A stretch of DNA of 64,000 bases from Archangium sp. (GTDB lineage Bacteria > Myxococcota > Myxococcia > Myxococcales > Myxococcaceae): contig JALHMW010000012.1 of NCBI GenBank assembly GCA_022843845.1, forward strand, positions 62,001 to 126,000. The letters are read 5' to 3'. The position numbers and the translations under genes are program-made. The notes beneath the pieces were generated by a model. The model was not told the DNA's origin and did not search any database. It was given only the letters and a program-made list of their open reading frames with translations. Shown here one piece after another: positions 7,999-15,738 of this stretch; position 1 is the stretch's first letter, and each line of letters opens with the position of its first letter.

Positions 7999-8978
7999 CC
8001 CGGGAGCAGCACGACCGAGCCGGTGGTCTTCCGCTGCTCGAGTGCCCGATGCGCATCGGCCACCGCCGAGAGCGGGAAGGTCGTCGGAGCGCTCACCTTC
8101 ACCACGCCGCGCGTCACCACGTCGAAGAGCGCCGCGCTGCTCTCTTCCAGCTCACCACGTGAGTGGACGTATGCGTGCAGCGACGGGCGGGTGACGAAGA
8201 GCGAGCGTGCGCCGCCGAGCGACGAGAGCGCGAGCGGCTCGGGCAGGCCTGACGACTGGCCGAAGCTCACCAGCAGCCCGCGAGGCTTGAGGCTGTCGAG
8301 CGACGCCGCGAGCGTGTCTTTGCCCACCGAGTCGTAGACGACGTCGACGCCGCGGCCGCCAGTCAGGCGCTTCACCTCGTCGACGAGCTTGTGCTCCGAG
8401 AGCACCACCACGTGATGCGCGCCGGACGTGGTCGCGAGCGCCGACTTCTCAGGCCGACCGACGACGCCAATGACGGTCGCGCCCAGATGACGCGCCCACT
8501 GACACAACAACTGGCCGACGCCTCCAGCCGCGGCGTGCACCACCACCACCTGGCCCGGCTCGATGCGATGGCACCTGCGCACCAGGTACTCGGCCGTCAT
8601 GCCCTTCAACATGATGGCCGCGGCGGTGACGTCGTCGATGGCGTCAGGCACCAGCACCACGCGCTCCGATGGCAGCACGCGCGCCGTCGCGTAGGCGCCG
8701 GGCACACCGGCCGACGCCACCCGCGAACCAACAGGGAGCGCGACTCCCGAACCGACCGCCGTCACCACACCCACGCTCTCCTGCCCGGGAATGAAGGGGA
8801 GCGCCGTCGGGTAGAGCCCGCTGCGGAAGTAGACGTCGATGAAGTTGAGGCCGATGGCCGTCTGCCGCACCTGCACCTCACCGGGGCCCGGGAGCGGCGT
8901 CTCTTCACGCTCGAGGGTCAACACGTCAGCAGAGCCCACGGCACGCACGCGCACGACGGTTCGTTCCATGCGGGGCAT
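7995..8978 (-). CDS. NADPH:quinone oxidoreductase (zinc-independent MDR family)
   Basis: This 327-aa medium-chain dehydrogenase/reductase resembles QorA. It has the GroES-like N-terminal half (IGLNFIDVYFRSGLYP, PFIPGQESVGVVTAVG) and a Rossmann NADP-binding motif AAAGGVGQLLCQWARHLGA. The YDSVGKDT motif follows, and FGQSSG starts the C-terminal half. The Cys and His ligands of zinc alcohol dehydrogenases are absent, which points to one-electron or two-electron quinone or enone reduction with NADPH. ATG 8969 (MERTVV) is an equally plausible start, as neither has a clear ribosome site. Its stop overlaps the stop of the convergent kinase gene by 3 bp. Confidence 0.9.
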   Translation of the reverse strand: MPRMERTVVRVRAVGSADVLTLEREETPLPGPGEVQVRQTAIGLNFIDVYFRSGLYPTALPFIPGQESVGVVTAVGSGVALPVGSRVASAGVPGAYATARVLPSERVVLVPDAIDDVTAAAIMLKGMTAEYLVRRCHRIEPGQVVVVHAAAGGVGQLLCQWARHLGATVIGVVGRPEKSALATTSGAHHVVVLSEHKLVDEVKRLTGGRGVDVVYDSVGKDTLAASLDSLKPRGLLVSFGQSSGLPEPLALSSLGGARSLFVTRPSLHAYVHSRGELEESSAALFDVVTRGVVKVSAPTTFPLSAVADAHRALEQRKTTGSVVLLPG

Positions 8979-9047
8979 CAGAGACGACGAGGGCGCGCCA
9001 GTCCACGGAGGACGGCGCGCCCATCGAACGTTCCCGCAGACGAAGAC

Positions 9048-9554
9048 CTACTGCCGGTGGTGACGGCCCTTGTTCCCGCGCATGCGGCGCATCTCGTCAC
9101 CGACCTTCGCGAGCACCACCGCGAGCCTGGCCTTCTTCTGCGGCGTCTGGCCCTCGGCGAGCGTCGCGTAGAGCTCCTTGTCGAGCTGCGCCATCTGCAC
9201 GCGGCCCTCGAGCACCTTCTGCACGTGCTGATCGATGTTCGCGGAGGCTGCGGCGTCACCGTCGGCCGCGGCCTTCACCTGCCGCATCGCCTCGCCCATC
9301 GCTTCACGCACGGGCCGGCGCTTCTCGTCGAGGACCTTCAGCTTCTCGGACAACTTCAGCGCCTGCGCTTCGTTCAGCTCGAGCGCCTCGGCGACCGAGA
9401 CCAGCAGCATCATGCGGGCCTGGCGCGCGCGCTCCTCGTGCTTCTCGGCGCGCTCTTCGGGGTCCATCGCGTCCCACTTCGCCGGGTTGTTCTTCGGACC
9501 GGCGAGCGCGAGGGAGGACAGCAACATCGTCGACATCAAGAGCTTCTGCATCAT
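9048..9554 (-). CDS. LTXXQ/CpxP-like periplasmic protein
   Basis: The 168-aa protein starts with a signal peptide (KLLMSTMLLSSLALAG) followed by an almost wholly alpha-helical, charged sequence. It resembles the periplasmic Spy/CpxP/CnrX-like heavy-metal sensor or chaperone group: two helical hairpins, LELNEAQALKLSEKLKVLDEKRRPVREAM, and a basic tail ending RGNKGRHHRQ. An AAGGAG lies 7 nt before ATG 9554. The start overlaps the anti-sigma stop as ATGA, so the two are translated together. The context suggests it senses or buffers envelope stress for the adjacent sigma/anti-sigma pair; that role is inferred. Confidence 0.75.
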   Translation of the reverse strand: MMQKLLMSTMLLSSLALAGPKNNPAKWDAMDPEERAEKHEERARQARMMLLVSVAEALELNEAQALKLSEKLKVLDEKRRPVREAMGEAMRQVKAAADGDAAASANIDQHVQKVLEGRVQMAQLDKELYATLAEGQTPQKKARLAVVLAKVGDEMRRMRGNKGRHHRQ

Positions 9555-10000
9555 GGGGTTTCTCCTTCGAGGGGTTCTGGCCACGTCACTTCGAAGAACA
9601 CGTCATCGGCCACAAAGTTGGGTTCCTCGAGCTCGTCGTTCGACGCCAGCGAGGACGATGAAGCAGGAGCCACGACGCGCTCGACGACGACTTCGCGCAC
9701 GGGCCTCGCCGTCCAGAAGCCGGCCGACGCCACCAGCGCGCCGAAGCAGGCCGCAGCCGCGTACCCGACCCACGCCTGACGGCCACGCTGCGCACGACGC
9801 CACTCGCTCCACGTCGACTCGGCGAGACCCGTGAGCATGGCGCGCTCGGCGCTGGTCGGCGCGGGCAAGGTCGCGCGTTCGGTGACGAGGGCGAGGTCCT
9901 TCACGAACGCCTGACACGACGCGCAGGTCGCGACGTGCGCATCGACCTCCGCCCCGGGTTCGGGTTCCAGCAACCGCAGCTCGATCTCTTCGCACGTCAT
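9551..10000 (-). CDS. Zinc-finger anti-sigma factor
   Basis: The 149-aa protein has an N-terminal zf-HC2-type anti-sigma domain with the H-x3-C-x2-C ligand set (HVATCASCQAF). A single membrane helix follows (WVGYAAAACFGALVASAGFW, about residues 76-96), then a short acidic periplasmic tail. Such proteins hold an ECF sigma factor at the inner membrane until a stress signal releases it. It overlaps the sigma gene upstream and the LTXXQ gene downstream by ATGA junctions. The short periplasmic part (about 50 aa) makes the LTXXQ partner a natural candidate for signal input. Confidence 0.88.
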   Translation of the reverse strand: MTCEEIELRLLEPEPGAEVDAHVATCASCQAFVKDLALVTERATLPAPTSAERAMLTGLAESTWSEWRRAQRGRQAWVGYAAAACFGALVASAGFWTARPVREVVVERVVAPASSSSLASNDELEEPNFVADDVFFEVTWPEPLEGETP

Positions 10001-10629
10001 GAGACGCCTCCAGGGTTCGACGATGCCGTGAGCACGCGCACTTCGTCTCGCAGGCGCTTCACGGCGTAGTGAAAGTGCGACTTCGCGTTGCCCTCGCTGA
10101 TGCCGAGCGCGCCGGCGATCTCTGCGAACGGCAGGCCCGCGTCGATGCGCAGCGTGAAGACCTCTCGCTGACGTCTGGGGAGCATCGTCACCGCGCGGCG
10201 CATGAGCGCCTCGGCCTCGGCGCGCTCCAGGGCTTCGTGCGCGCCAGCCGACGGTTCCACGGCCCCATCGACGGCCTCGAGCGGCGCCCTCGGCCACCTC
10301 GCCCCGTCGCGCACCTGGTTCTTCCCGAGGTTGATCGCGATGCGAAGCAGCCACGCCTTGAAGGGCACCTCTCCCTCGGAGTCGACCAGCCGCGGCAGCG
10401 TTCGACGGGCGGCTTCGAAGGCCTGCAGGAACGCGCGCTGGGTGAGATCTCTCGCCTCGTCGGGCGCTGCGGCGTAGCGGCGCACCAGTTTGAAGACGAG
10501 GTCCTGGTAGCGATGCACCAGCTCGCCGAACGCCTTCGAGTCACCCGCGAGGAAGGCGCGGCACAAGGCGCCGTCGCTCGCCGGCTCGGACGTCACGAGG
10601 CGAAGCGCTGGCGGTGAGCGGGACGTCAC
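9997..10629 (-). CDS. ECF-type RNA polymerase sigma factor
   Basis: The 210-aa protein has sigma region 2 (AFGELVHRYQDLVFKLVRRY, DEARDLTQRAFLQAFEA) and region 4 (MLPRRQREVFTLRIDAGLPF, AEIAGALGISEGNAKSHFHY) with no sigma 1 or sigma 3. That is the extracytoplasmic-function layout. The preferred start is GTG 10629. It is the first gene of the sigma, anti-sigma and LTXXQ cassette, with ATGA overlap to the anti-sigma gene. A 16-bp palindrome lies 20 bp upstream, in the spacer shared with the divergent gene, and may be a control site. Confidence 0.92.
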   Translation of the reverse strand: MTSRSPPALRLVTSEPASDGALCRAFLAGDSKAFGELVHRYQDLVFKLVRRYAAAPDEARDLTQRAFLQAFEAARRTLPRLVDSEGEVPFKAWLLRIAINLGKNQVRDGARWPRAPLEAVDGAVEPSAGAHEALERAEAEALMRRAVTMLPRRQREVFTLRIDAGLPFAEIAGALGISEGNAKSHFHYAVKRLRDEVRVLTASSNPGGVS

Positions 10630-10649
10630 AGAAGGGTCAACACCTGGGC

Positions 10650-10665
10650 CTTTGAAAGGTCAAAG
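10650..10665. promoter_or_regulatory. Palindrome upstream of the ECF sigma gene
   Basis: CTTTGAAAGGTCAAAG is a perfect 6-bp inverted repeat with a 4-bp centre. It lies between the sigma gene start (10629) and the divergent gene start (10688). Its position suggests an operator or part of a promoter for one or both genes; no known regulator motif is recognised. Confidence 0.45.
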
Positions 10666-10687
10666 CCACTGGCGTTAGGGTGTGCCC

Positions 10688-11143
10688 ATGAACGCCAACT
10701 CGACGGAGCATCGCATGGGGGACGAGAGTGGCGGCGGGGGCAGTGAGCCCTTTCGCCCGGGCTATGTCAGGCCCGTCACCTCGCCCACCGTTCGCACCAG
10801 TCAGGTGCACTTCGACGTGAACCCCACCCTGCCGGAGATCGTCGCCTACGCAGAGAAACGCGGCTGGCCCTCCAGCGGGTTCTCGGCGGTCTCGGTCTCG
10901 TGGCAGGAGCTTCACTGGACGGCCGACGGCTGGAAGACGGTCAACAAGGTGTCCTCCACCGACGTGCCCTGCCCCATCACCAACGGGCACTTCACGGTGC
11001 CGGTGAAGCCGGGAACGTCGGTCGAGTTCGCGCTCCACGTCGGGCTGCAGTGCCGCGCACCGCAGGACACGGCTGGCGCGCGAGAGGTCGGCGAGCTGTG
11101 GTTCAACGACGCCGGCAAGAACTACACGCAGATCACTCGGTAG
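10688..11143 (+). CDS. Small protein with starch-binding-like (CBM21/25-type) fold
   Basis: The 151-aa protein has no signal peptide. The central part (SVSWQELHWTADGWKTV, then VPVKPGTSVEFALHVGLQC, then ELWFNDAGKNYTQI) resembles the beta-sandwich pattern of CBM21, CBM25 and CBM53 starch-binding domains. Those domains end in a W-x-N-x-x-G-x-NY motif. Without a signal peptide a cytoplasmic glycogen partner is conceivable, but this is a weak family assignment. GTG 10682 is an alternative start. The gene is divergent from the ECF sigma cassette, and its 3' end overlaps the next convergent gene by 11 bp. Confidence 0.6.
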   Translation: MNANSTEHRMGDESGGGGSEPFRPGYVRPVTSPTVRTSQVHFDVNPTLPEIVAYAEKRGWPSSGFSAVSVSWQELHWTADGWKTVNKVSSTDVPCPITNGHFTVPVKPGTSVEFALHVGLQCRAPQDTAGAREVGELWFNDAGKNYTQITR

Positions 11144-11342
11144 CCCTCAGCACCGGGGTCGGCGGCGCCTCTTTCTTCTCGGGGAGGCGATTGAGCAGCT
11201 GCACCGCAGCGAACCACTGCTTGCCGTCGCGCGAGAGCCGCGTGTTGACCGAGAGGTCGCCCTGTTGATGGAGCGCCTTGATCTCGTCTGGGGTGTGCAG
11301 CGTCTCTCCACGGCCTTCGATCAGGAATTTCTGGTTCATCAT
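11133..11342 (-). CDS. Small GYF_2-like domain protein
   Basis: This 69-aa protein (KFLIEGRGETLHTPDEIKAL, QQGDLSVNTRLSRDGKQWFA) resembles the small GYF_2 domain: a short beta strand, a helix over 'G-D-L', and the closing Trp segment. In other bacteria such domains mediate peptide or envelope interactions. A GGGGGG stretch lies just before the paired ATG codons (11342 and 11339). It overlaps the convergent CBM-like gene by 11 bp. It might be unlinked in function to its neighbours. Confidence 0.6.
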   Translation of the reverse strand: MMNQKFLIEGRGETLHTPDEIKALHQQGDLSVNTRLSRDGKQWFAAVQLLNRLPEKKEAPPTPVLRATE

Positions 11343-11432
11343 GCAGCCCCCCGGCTGAGGAGCCGAGTGTCTCTCGTTTGTCGCATGCGTGTCACGATCC
11401 TCGTGGCGGCTGTCGCGCAGGCGTTACGGCTG

Positions 11433-12110
11433 TCAGCGACGCTCGCGCTCGGGTCGAACCAGACCTGCCAACGGTGAGCGGATCACCGACACCACGGCAT
11501 GGGTGAAGGCGTCAGCGGCGGCCTGCACATCGGCGATCGAGCCGCCGAGGTACGCGCCGGCGAAGTTGGTCTCGGTCGGTGGGCCGAAGAACTTCAGCAG
11601 CTTCACGTTCGCGGCCTTGAGCGCCGCATCCACGCCGATCAAGGCCTCGGTGGGTGGTGCGATGAGGTAGGCGAGCGGGCTCCCGACGGGAATTCCGGCC
11701 AGCGGCGCGAGGTAGCGGCCGGTCTCTTCGATGACGTGGGGGAAGAACGACGGCGCGGTGGTGCCCTCGAGCGCGACGAAGTGGATCTTCGAGGTCAGCG
11801 CTTCGCGGAGCGCCCACAGCCCTTCCTTCACCTCATCGGGGTCGGGGCCGGCGAGCACGCCGAGGATCTCGCCCGAGAACGGCCCCGAGGCATGCGCGCT
11901 CCCCGCGTAGAAGCTCTTCGCGTAGACGACGTCGACGTCGGCGAACTTGGTGGCGTGATCGAGCGCCGCGTAGAGCGAGTCGTCTTGATCACACGTGACG
12001 AGCCCGACCGAGGTGTGGCGCGGCCCGCAGCCGAGCGCCTGACCGAGCGACGGCTCGATCTGCTCGAGCAGCCGGCATGACAAGAGCCTGGGGCGTTGGG
12101 GGGTGAGCAT
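11433..12110 (-). CDS. eutL: Ethanolamine utilisation microcompartment shell protein EutL
   Basis: The 225-aa protein matches EutL, a trimeric shell protein with two circularly permuted BMC domains. It keeps HTSVGLVTCDQDDSLYAALD, ATKFADVDVVYAKSFYAG, HVIEETGRYLAPLAGIPVG, SPLAYLIAPPTEALIGVDAA and FFGPPTETNFAGAYLGGS, in the order of enterobacterial EutL. In known systems EutL forms a gated pore and binds cobalamin and ethanolamine. Its ATG overlaps the eutC stop (TGATG), so it is translated with the enzyme. No other shell protein (EutM, EutN, EutK or EutS type) occurs in the window, so whether a closed microcompartment exists here is open. Confidence 0.93.
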   Translation of the reverse strand: MLTPQRPRLLSCRLLEQIEPSLGQALGCGPRHTSVGLVTCDQDDSLYAALDHATKFADVDVVYAKSFYAGSAHASGPFSGEILGVLAGPDPDEVKEGLWALREALTSKIHFVALEGTTAPSFFPHVIEETGRYLAPLAGIPVGSPLAYLIAPPTEALIGVDAALKAANVKLLKFFGPPTETNFAGAYLGGSIADVQAAADAFTHAVVSVIRSPLAGLVRPERERR

Positions 12111-12982
12111 CAGTGGTTGATCACATGGGGCCGGAAGGCAGGATCGCCTCCGGTGAGCTTCACGCCGCCGCCACCGGCCGCGAACGAGTCTTTCATCAGC
12201 GCCGCGCACCTCGCCGCCGCGCGCTCTGGCGCGAAGCCCAGGGTCCGCACATTCGAGATGCAGTCCTTCTCCGCGTTGTCCTGGCCGAGCTTCGGGCCGT
12301 AGGCCGTGTAGATGCTCAACGAGTCGCCGGTGCCGAGGCCGGGCCGTTCACCGACGATGATCAGCGTCGACTTCGCCTGGGTGAGGACGCCGATCTCATC
12401 CTGCACGCCGATGCGCGCGAACTTCACGAAGAGCGGCTTCCCGACCCGGAACCCGGCGGCCGTGAGGTGTTTGTGGAGCGCGGTCAACAGCGCGGGCCCG
12501 TTGAGGCGCAGCGCGTTGGCCGAGAGCCCATCGCCGGCGATCAGCTGCACGTCGAGCCCGCGCTCCGCGTCCTTCTCGCAGCGCTGGCGTGAAGCGTCGT
12601 CGAGACGGCGGCCCTGGTCGGGGTGGAGCAGGAACTCGGCGTGATCCTTCGCGCGCGTGCGCAACGGCAGCCAACCCTGCTTCTCGGCCCAGCCGTCTTC
12701 GATCTGAGACTCCACCGCATCGAGCGCGATGGCGTGATCGGCGCGCAGCCCGAGGTAGCTCTTGGTGAGGTAGCGGGTCCCGGTTCGACCCGTGATGATT
12801 CGCGACGGCGTGAGCGCCTTCAGCTGCTCGAGCGCCTCAGGGCTCCGTGGTGCAGGCAACGGCCGGTGGTGCGGCCCCCTCCGGAGCGGCTCTTCCTCTC
12901 GCACCACCGGCTTCTCATCCGTCGCGCCGACGACCTCCCGAACGACCTCGGTCACCAGCGCGCGCAATTCGTCTTCAGTCAT
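12110..12982 (-). CDS. eutC: Ethanolamine ammonia-lyase small subunit
   Basis: EutC (290 aa) pairs with EutB to split ethanolamine into acetaldehyde and ammonia using adenosylcobalamin. Family signatures include ITGRTGTRYLTKSYLGLRAD, LHPDQGRRLDD, LIAGDGLSANAL, VKFARIGVQDEIG and IIVGERPGLGTGDSLSIYTA, which cover the cobalamin-binding region. The N-terminal 60 residues form the usual poorly conserved leader, rich in Glu, Arg and Pro, that in other species acts as a targeting or solubility tail. The start overlaps the eutB stop as ATGA and the stop overlaps the eutL start, so all three are coupled. Confidence 0.95.
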   Translation of the reverse strand: MTEDELRALVTEVVREVVGATDEKPVVREEEPLRRGPHHRPLPAPRSPEALEQLKALTPSRIITGRTGTRYLTKSYLGLRADHAIALDAVESQIEDGWAEKQGWLPLRTRAKDHAEFLLHPDQGRRLDDASRQRCEKDAERGLDVQLIAGDGLSANALRLNGPALLTALHKHLTAAGFRVGKPLFVKFARIGVQDEIGVLTQAKSTLIIVGERPGLGTGDSLSIYTAYGPKLGQDNAEKDCISNVRTLGFAPERAAARCAALMKDSFAAGGGGVKLTGGDPAFRPHVINH

Positions 12983-14355
12983 CGTCCGAACTCCCGCTCG
13001 AACACCGACGCGTCACCGGCGCGGTCGGTCAGCTTTCCGTTGCGCCACAGGCCCATGCGCTCGAGCCACGCCTCGAACTCGGGCGCAGGCTTGAGGCCGA
13101 ACAGCTCCCGGAGCGCCGCGTTGTTGTGAAAGCTCGTCGTCTGGTAGTTGAGCATCACGTCGTCGCCCATGGGGATGCCCATGAGGTAGTTCACCCCGGC
13201 CGCAGCGAGCAGCATCTCGAGGTTCTCCTGGTCGTTCTGATCGGCGATCGCGTGGTTCGTGTAGCAGGCGTCGCAGCCCATCGAGATGCCGATGAGCTTG
13301 CCCATGAAGTGATCTTCGAGGCCGGCGCGGGTGATCTCCTTCGCGTCGCGCAGGTACTCGGGGCCGATGAAGCCGACCACGCTGTTGACCAGGAACGGTG
13401 AGTACCGTCGGGCGAGGCCGTAGGCGCGGGCCTCCATCGTCACCTGATCGGTGCCGTGGTGCGCGTTCGCCGAGAGCGCGGTGCCCTGGCCGGTCTCGAA
13501 GTACATGACGTTGGGCCCCTGCGCCGTGCCTTCACGTCGCGCGAGATCGTACGCCTCGTCGAGCACCGACACCGAGACGCCGAAGTTCTGGTTGGCGCCC
13601 TGGCTGCCGGCGATCGACTGGAACATGAGATCGAGCGGCGCGCCGCGCCTGACCGCCGCCATCTGGATCGTGATGTGCGAGAGCACGCAGTTCTGCGTGG
13701 GCACGCGGAAGGTGCGCATCAGGTCTTTGACGGCCGTGAGGATGTCGACGGTGCCCTGGATGTCGCCGGTCGACGGGTTCACGCCGATGACCGCGTCGCC
13801 GTTGCCGAAGCTCAGGCCGTCTTTCACTGCGGCGAGCACACCCTCGACGTCGTCGGTCGGGTGGTTCGGCTGCAGGCGCGACGAGATGCGGCCCTTCACG
13901 CCGATGGTGTTGTTGCACTTCGCGACGACCCGCATCTTCTTGCCGGCCATCACGAGGTCGAGGTTCGACATCAGCTTCGCGACCGCCGCGACCATCTCGG
14001 GCGTGAGGCCCAGGGCGATGCCGCTGATCTCTTCGCCGGTGGTGCGATCGTCGAGCAGCCACTCGCGGAACTCGCCGACCGTCCACCCCTTCACGCGCTG
14101 GAGCACGTTCGGCGCGATTCCGTCGATGCAGACCCGGGTCACCTCGTCCTGCTCGAAGGGCACCGAGGGCGACTCGTACAGTTGATGGAGCGTGACGTCG
14201 GCGAGCAGGGACTTCGCCGCCGCCATCTCGCGCATCGAGCGCGCCGCGAGGCCCGCCTGCCGATCACCCGAGCGCGGCTCGTTCGCGCGGCCGAGGACTT
14301 CCTTCAGAGACTGAAAGGTGAAGTGCTCACCGTGAAGGCGGGTCGAGAAGGCCAC
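12979..14355 (-). CDS. eutB: Ethanolamine ammonia-lyase large subunit
   Basis: EutB (458 aa) is the catalytic subunit, a TIM barrel that binds ethanolamine and the adenosyl group. Nearly the whole chain lines up with the enterobacterial enzyme: KEVLGRANEPRSGD at the start, VVAKCNNTIGVKG, GVNPSTGDI, FETGQGTALSANAHHGTDQV with the catalytic Glu, VVGFIGPEYL, ISMGCDACYTNHA and MLNYQTTSFHNN. Start GTG 14355 agrees with the family N terminus. It is the first gene of the eutB-eutC-eutL set and follows yceI after 34 bp on the same strand. No EutA reactivase, EutP/EutT or aldehyde dehydrogenase is nearby. Confidence 0.96.
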   Translation of the reverse strand: MAFSTRLHGEHFTFQSLKEVLGRANEPRSGDRQAGLAARSMREMAAAKSLLADVTLHQLYESPSVPFEQDEVTRVCIDGIAPNVLQRVKGWTVGEFREWLLDDRTTGEEISGIALGLTPEMVAAVAKLMSNLDLVMAGKKMRVVAKCNNTIGVKGRISSRLQPNHPTDDVEGVLAAVKDGLSFGNGDAVIGVNPSTGDIQGTVDILTAVKDLMRTFRVPTQNCVLSHITIQMAAVRRGAPLDLMFQSIAGSQGANQNFGVSVSVLDEAYDLARREGTAQGPNVMYFETGQGTALSANAHHGTDQVTMEARAYGLARRYSPFLVNSVVGFIGPEYLRDAKEITRAGLEDHFMGKLIGISMGCDACYTNHAIADQNDQENLEMLLAAAGVNYLMGIPMGDDVMLNYQTTSFHNNAALRELFGLKPAPEFEAWLERMGLWRNGKLTDRAGDASVFEREFGR

Positions 14356-14389
14356 GAGTGGGAGGTTGTCGATCTCTCTCGAGCAGCGG

Positions 14390-14917
14390 TCAAGCGGGGA
14401 TCAGCTGGAGATCGAGCGTCAGCTCGACCTCGTCGCTCACCACGGGAATGCCTGGCTCGTAGGCGGCGCTCCACGACACGCCGAAGTCGGTGCGCTTGAT
14501 GGTGGCTGCGGCGCTGAAGCCGAGGCGCGCGCGGCCCTGTGAGTCCTTCGAGGGGCCACCGCGGCCCACCACGAACGTCACCGGCCGGGTGACGCCCTTC
14601 AGCGTGAGGTCGCCCGTGATGCGAAGGCCACCGCCCTCGGCCGCGACCTGCGTCGAGGTGAAGGTGATGCGCGGGTGCGCGGCGGTGTCGAAGAAGTCGG
14701 GAGAGCGCAGGTGCCCGTCACGCTGCGGGTTGCGGGTGTCGACCGTCGCCGCGTCGATATCGACGTGGAGCTTCGAGCGCTCCGGGGCCGCGTCATCGAG
14801 CTCGAACGTTCCGGTCCACGTGGCGAAGACGCCGTGGACGCGGGTGATGAGCAGGTGGCGAACCGAGAAGCCGAGCTGAGAATGGACGAGATCGAGATCG
14901 TAGCGGGTGGAGGCCAT
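14390..14917 (-). CDS. YceI-family lipocalin-like protein
   Basis: The 175-aa protein is a YceI/polyisoprenoid-binding beta-barrel: YDLDLVHSQLGFSVRHLLIT, VHGVFATWTGTFELDD, DIDAATVDTRNPQRDGHLRS, FFDTAAHPRITFTST, LTLKGVTRPVTFVV and FGVSWS are all family motifs. There is no signal peptide at ATG 14917, so this copy is probably cytoplasmic, as many myxobacterial and actinobacterial YceI proteins are. It sits 34 bp upstream of eutB on the same strand and may share its transcript. A link to ethanolamine or lipid-head-group metabolism is possible but unproven. Confidence 0.9.
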   Translation of the reverse strand: MASTRYDLDLVHSQLGFSVRHLLITRVHGVFATWTGTFELDDAAPERSKLHVDIDAATVDTRNPQRDGHLRSPDFFDTAAHPRITFTSTQVAAEGGGLRITGDLTLKGVTRPVTFVVGRGGPSKDSQGRARLGFSAAATIKRTDFGVSWSAAYEPGIPVVSDEVELTLDLQLIPA

Positions 14918-15004
14918 GCGCGCAGTCCTAGCCCTGTCCGCCCGCTCACGCGTGGTGGCGTTGCGCGAACGCACCGTTCGATACGAGAGCCAATACCGCG
15001 GCGC

Positions 15005-15646
15005 TCAGCCGGCGTCGGGAGAGAACACGCGCACCAGGTTGGCGCTCAGCTCGAGCCATGGAAGCAGCGCCTCGCCCTCGGGCAGAGCGCCCGAGCCATC
15101 CATCACGATGCCGTCGTCGACGAACGAGACCGTCCACTCGCCCGGCAACTTCGCGGCCGAAAGGAGGTTGACGACCGGCGGCAGCAGCACCTCGTTCGCG
15201 GCCTGCGGCGCCGCGCGCACGAGCAGGCCTCCGGGCGCGTCAGGCAGGAGCGGCGGCAGCTCGGTTCGCGTCGTCAGCGTCGAGATGGTGCCGTACGTCG
15301 GCGCGGGCCAGTCGACGCCAGGCGACATCACCAGCACCCAGGAGGAGACCTCGCGCCCCAGCGGCATGCGCAGGCGCCACGCCGTGCCGCCGCCCTGGCG
15401 CAGCAGGTGCACGGCTTCGAACTCCACGTCGCGGTGGAAGCCATGAAGAATCCACTCACGCTGGCCTTCGTTCTTCTTCTCGACGGTCCAGCCATGCGAC
15501 GACGCAATCGCTCGATGGCGAATGAGCTGCGCTCCGGCCTGCCGAGAGAGCACGAACGCGAGCGTCACCGGCAACACGACGAAGATGCCCAGCACCACCC
15601 ACGAGGGCGTTCCGCGGGGCTTCGTCGTCGGGGGCGAACTGCTCAT
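15005..15646 (-). CDS. Membrane-anchored protein of unknown function
   Basis: The 213-aa protein has a short cytoplasmic N terminus (MSSSPPTTKPRGTPS), one membrane helix (WVVLGIFVVLPVTLAFVLS, about residues 16-34) and a soluble part of about 175 residues with a TVEKKNEG.. W..HG start and the segment EWTVSFVDDGIVMDGSG. I recognise no family. It is likely periplasmic and anchored. It is separated from yceI by 87 bp and does not overlap its neighbours. Confidence 0.7.
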   Translation of the reverse strand: MSSSPPTTKPRGTPSWVVLGIFVVLPVTLAFVLSRQAGAQLIRHRAIASSHGWTVEKKNEGQREWILHGFHRDVEFEAVHLLRQGGGTAWRLRMPLGREVSSWVLVMSPGVDWPAPTYGTISTLTTRTELPPLLPDAPGGLLVRAAPQAANEVLLPPVVNLLSAAKLPGEWTVSFVDDGIVMDGSGALPEGEALLPWLELSANLVRVFSPDAG

Positions 15647-15738
15647 GGGAGCCCTGAAACACCAGCGGCGACCGATCTGCCAGCGATCGATCGCCCCGAT
15701 GAGGAATCACCTGTCTGGATGGACAGAGACGCTGACGC

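Noticed and set aside
10001..10354. Longer anti-sigma protein starting at 10354
   Set aside because: The upstream part is the shadow of the sigma gene; the conserved zinc-finger domain starts at ATG 10000.
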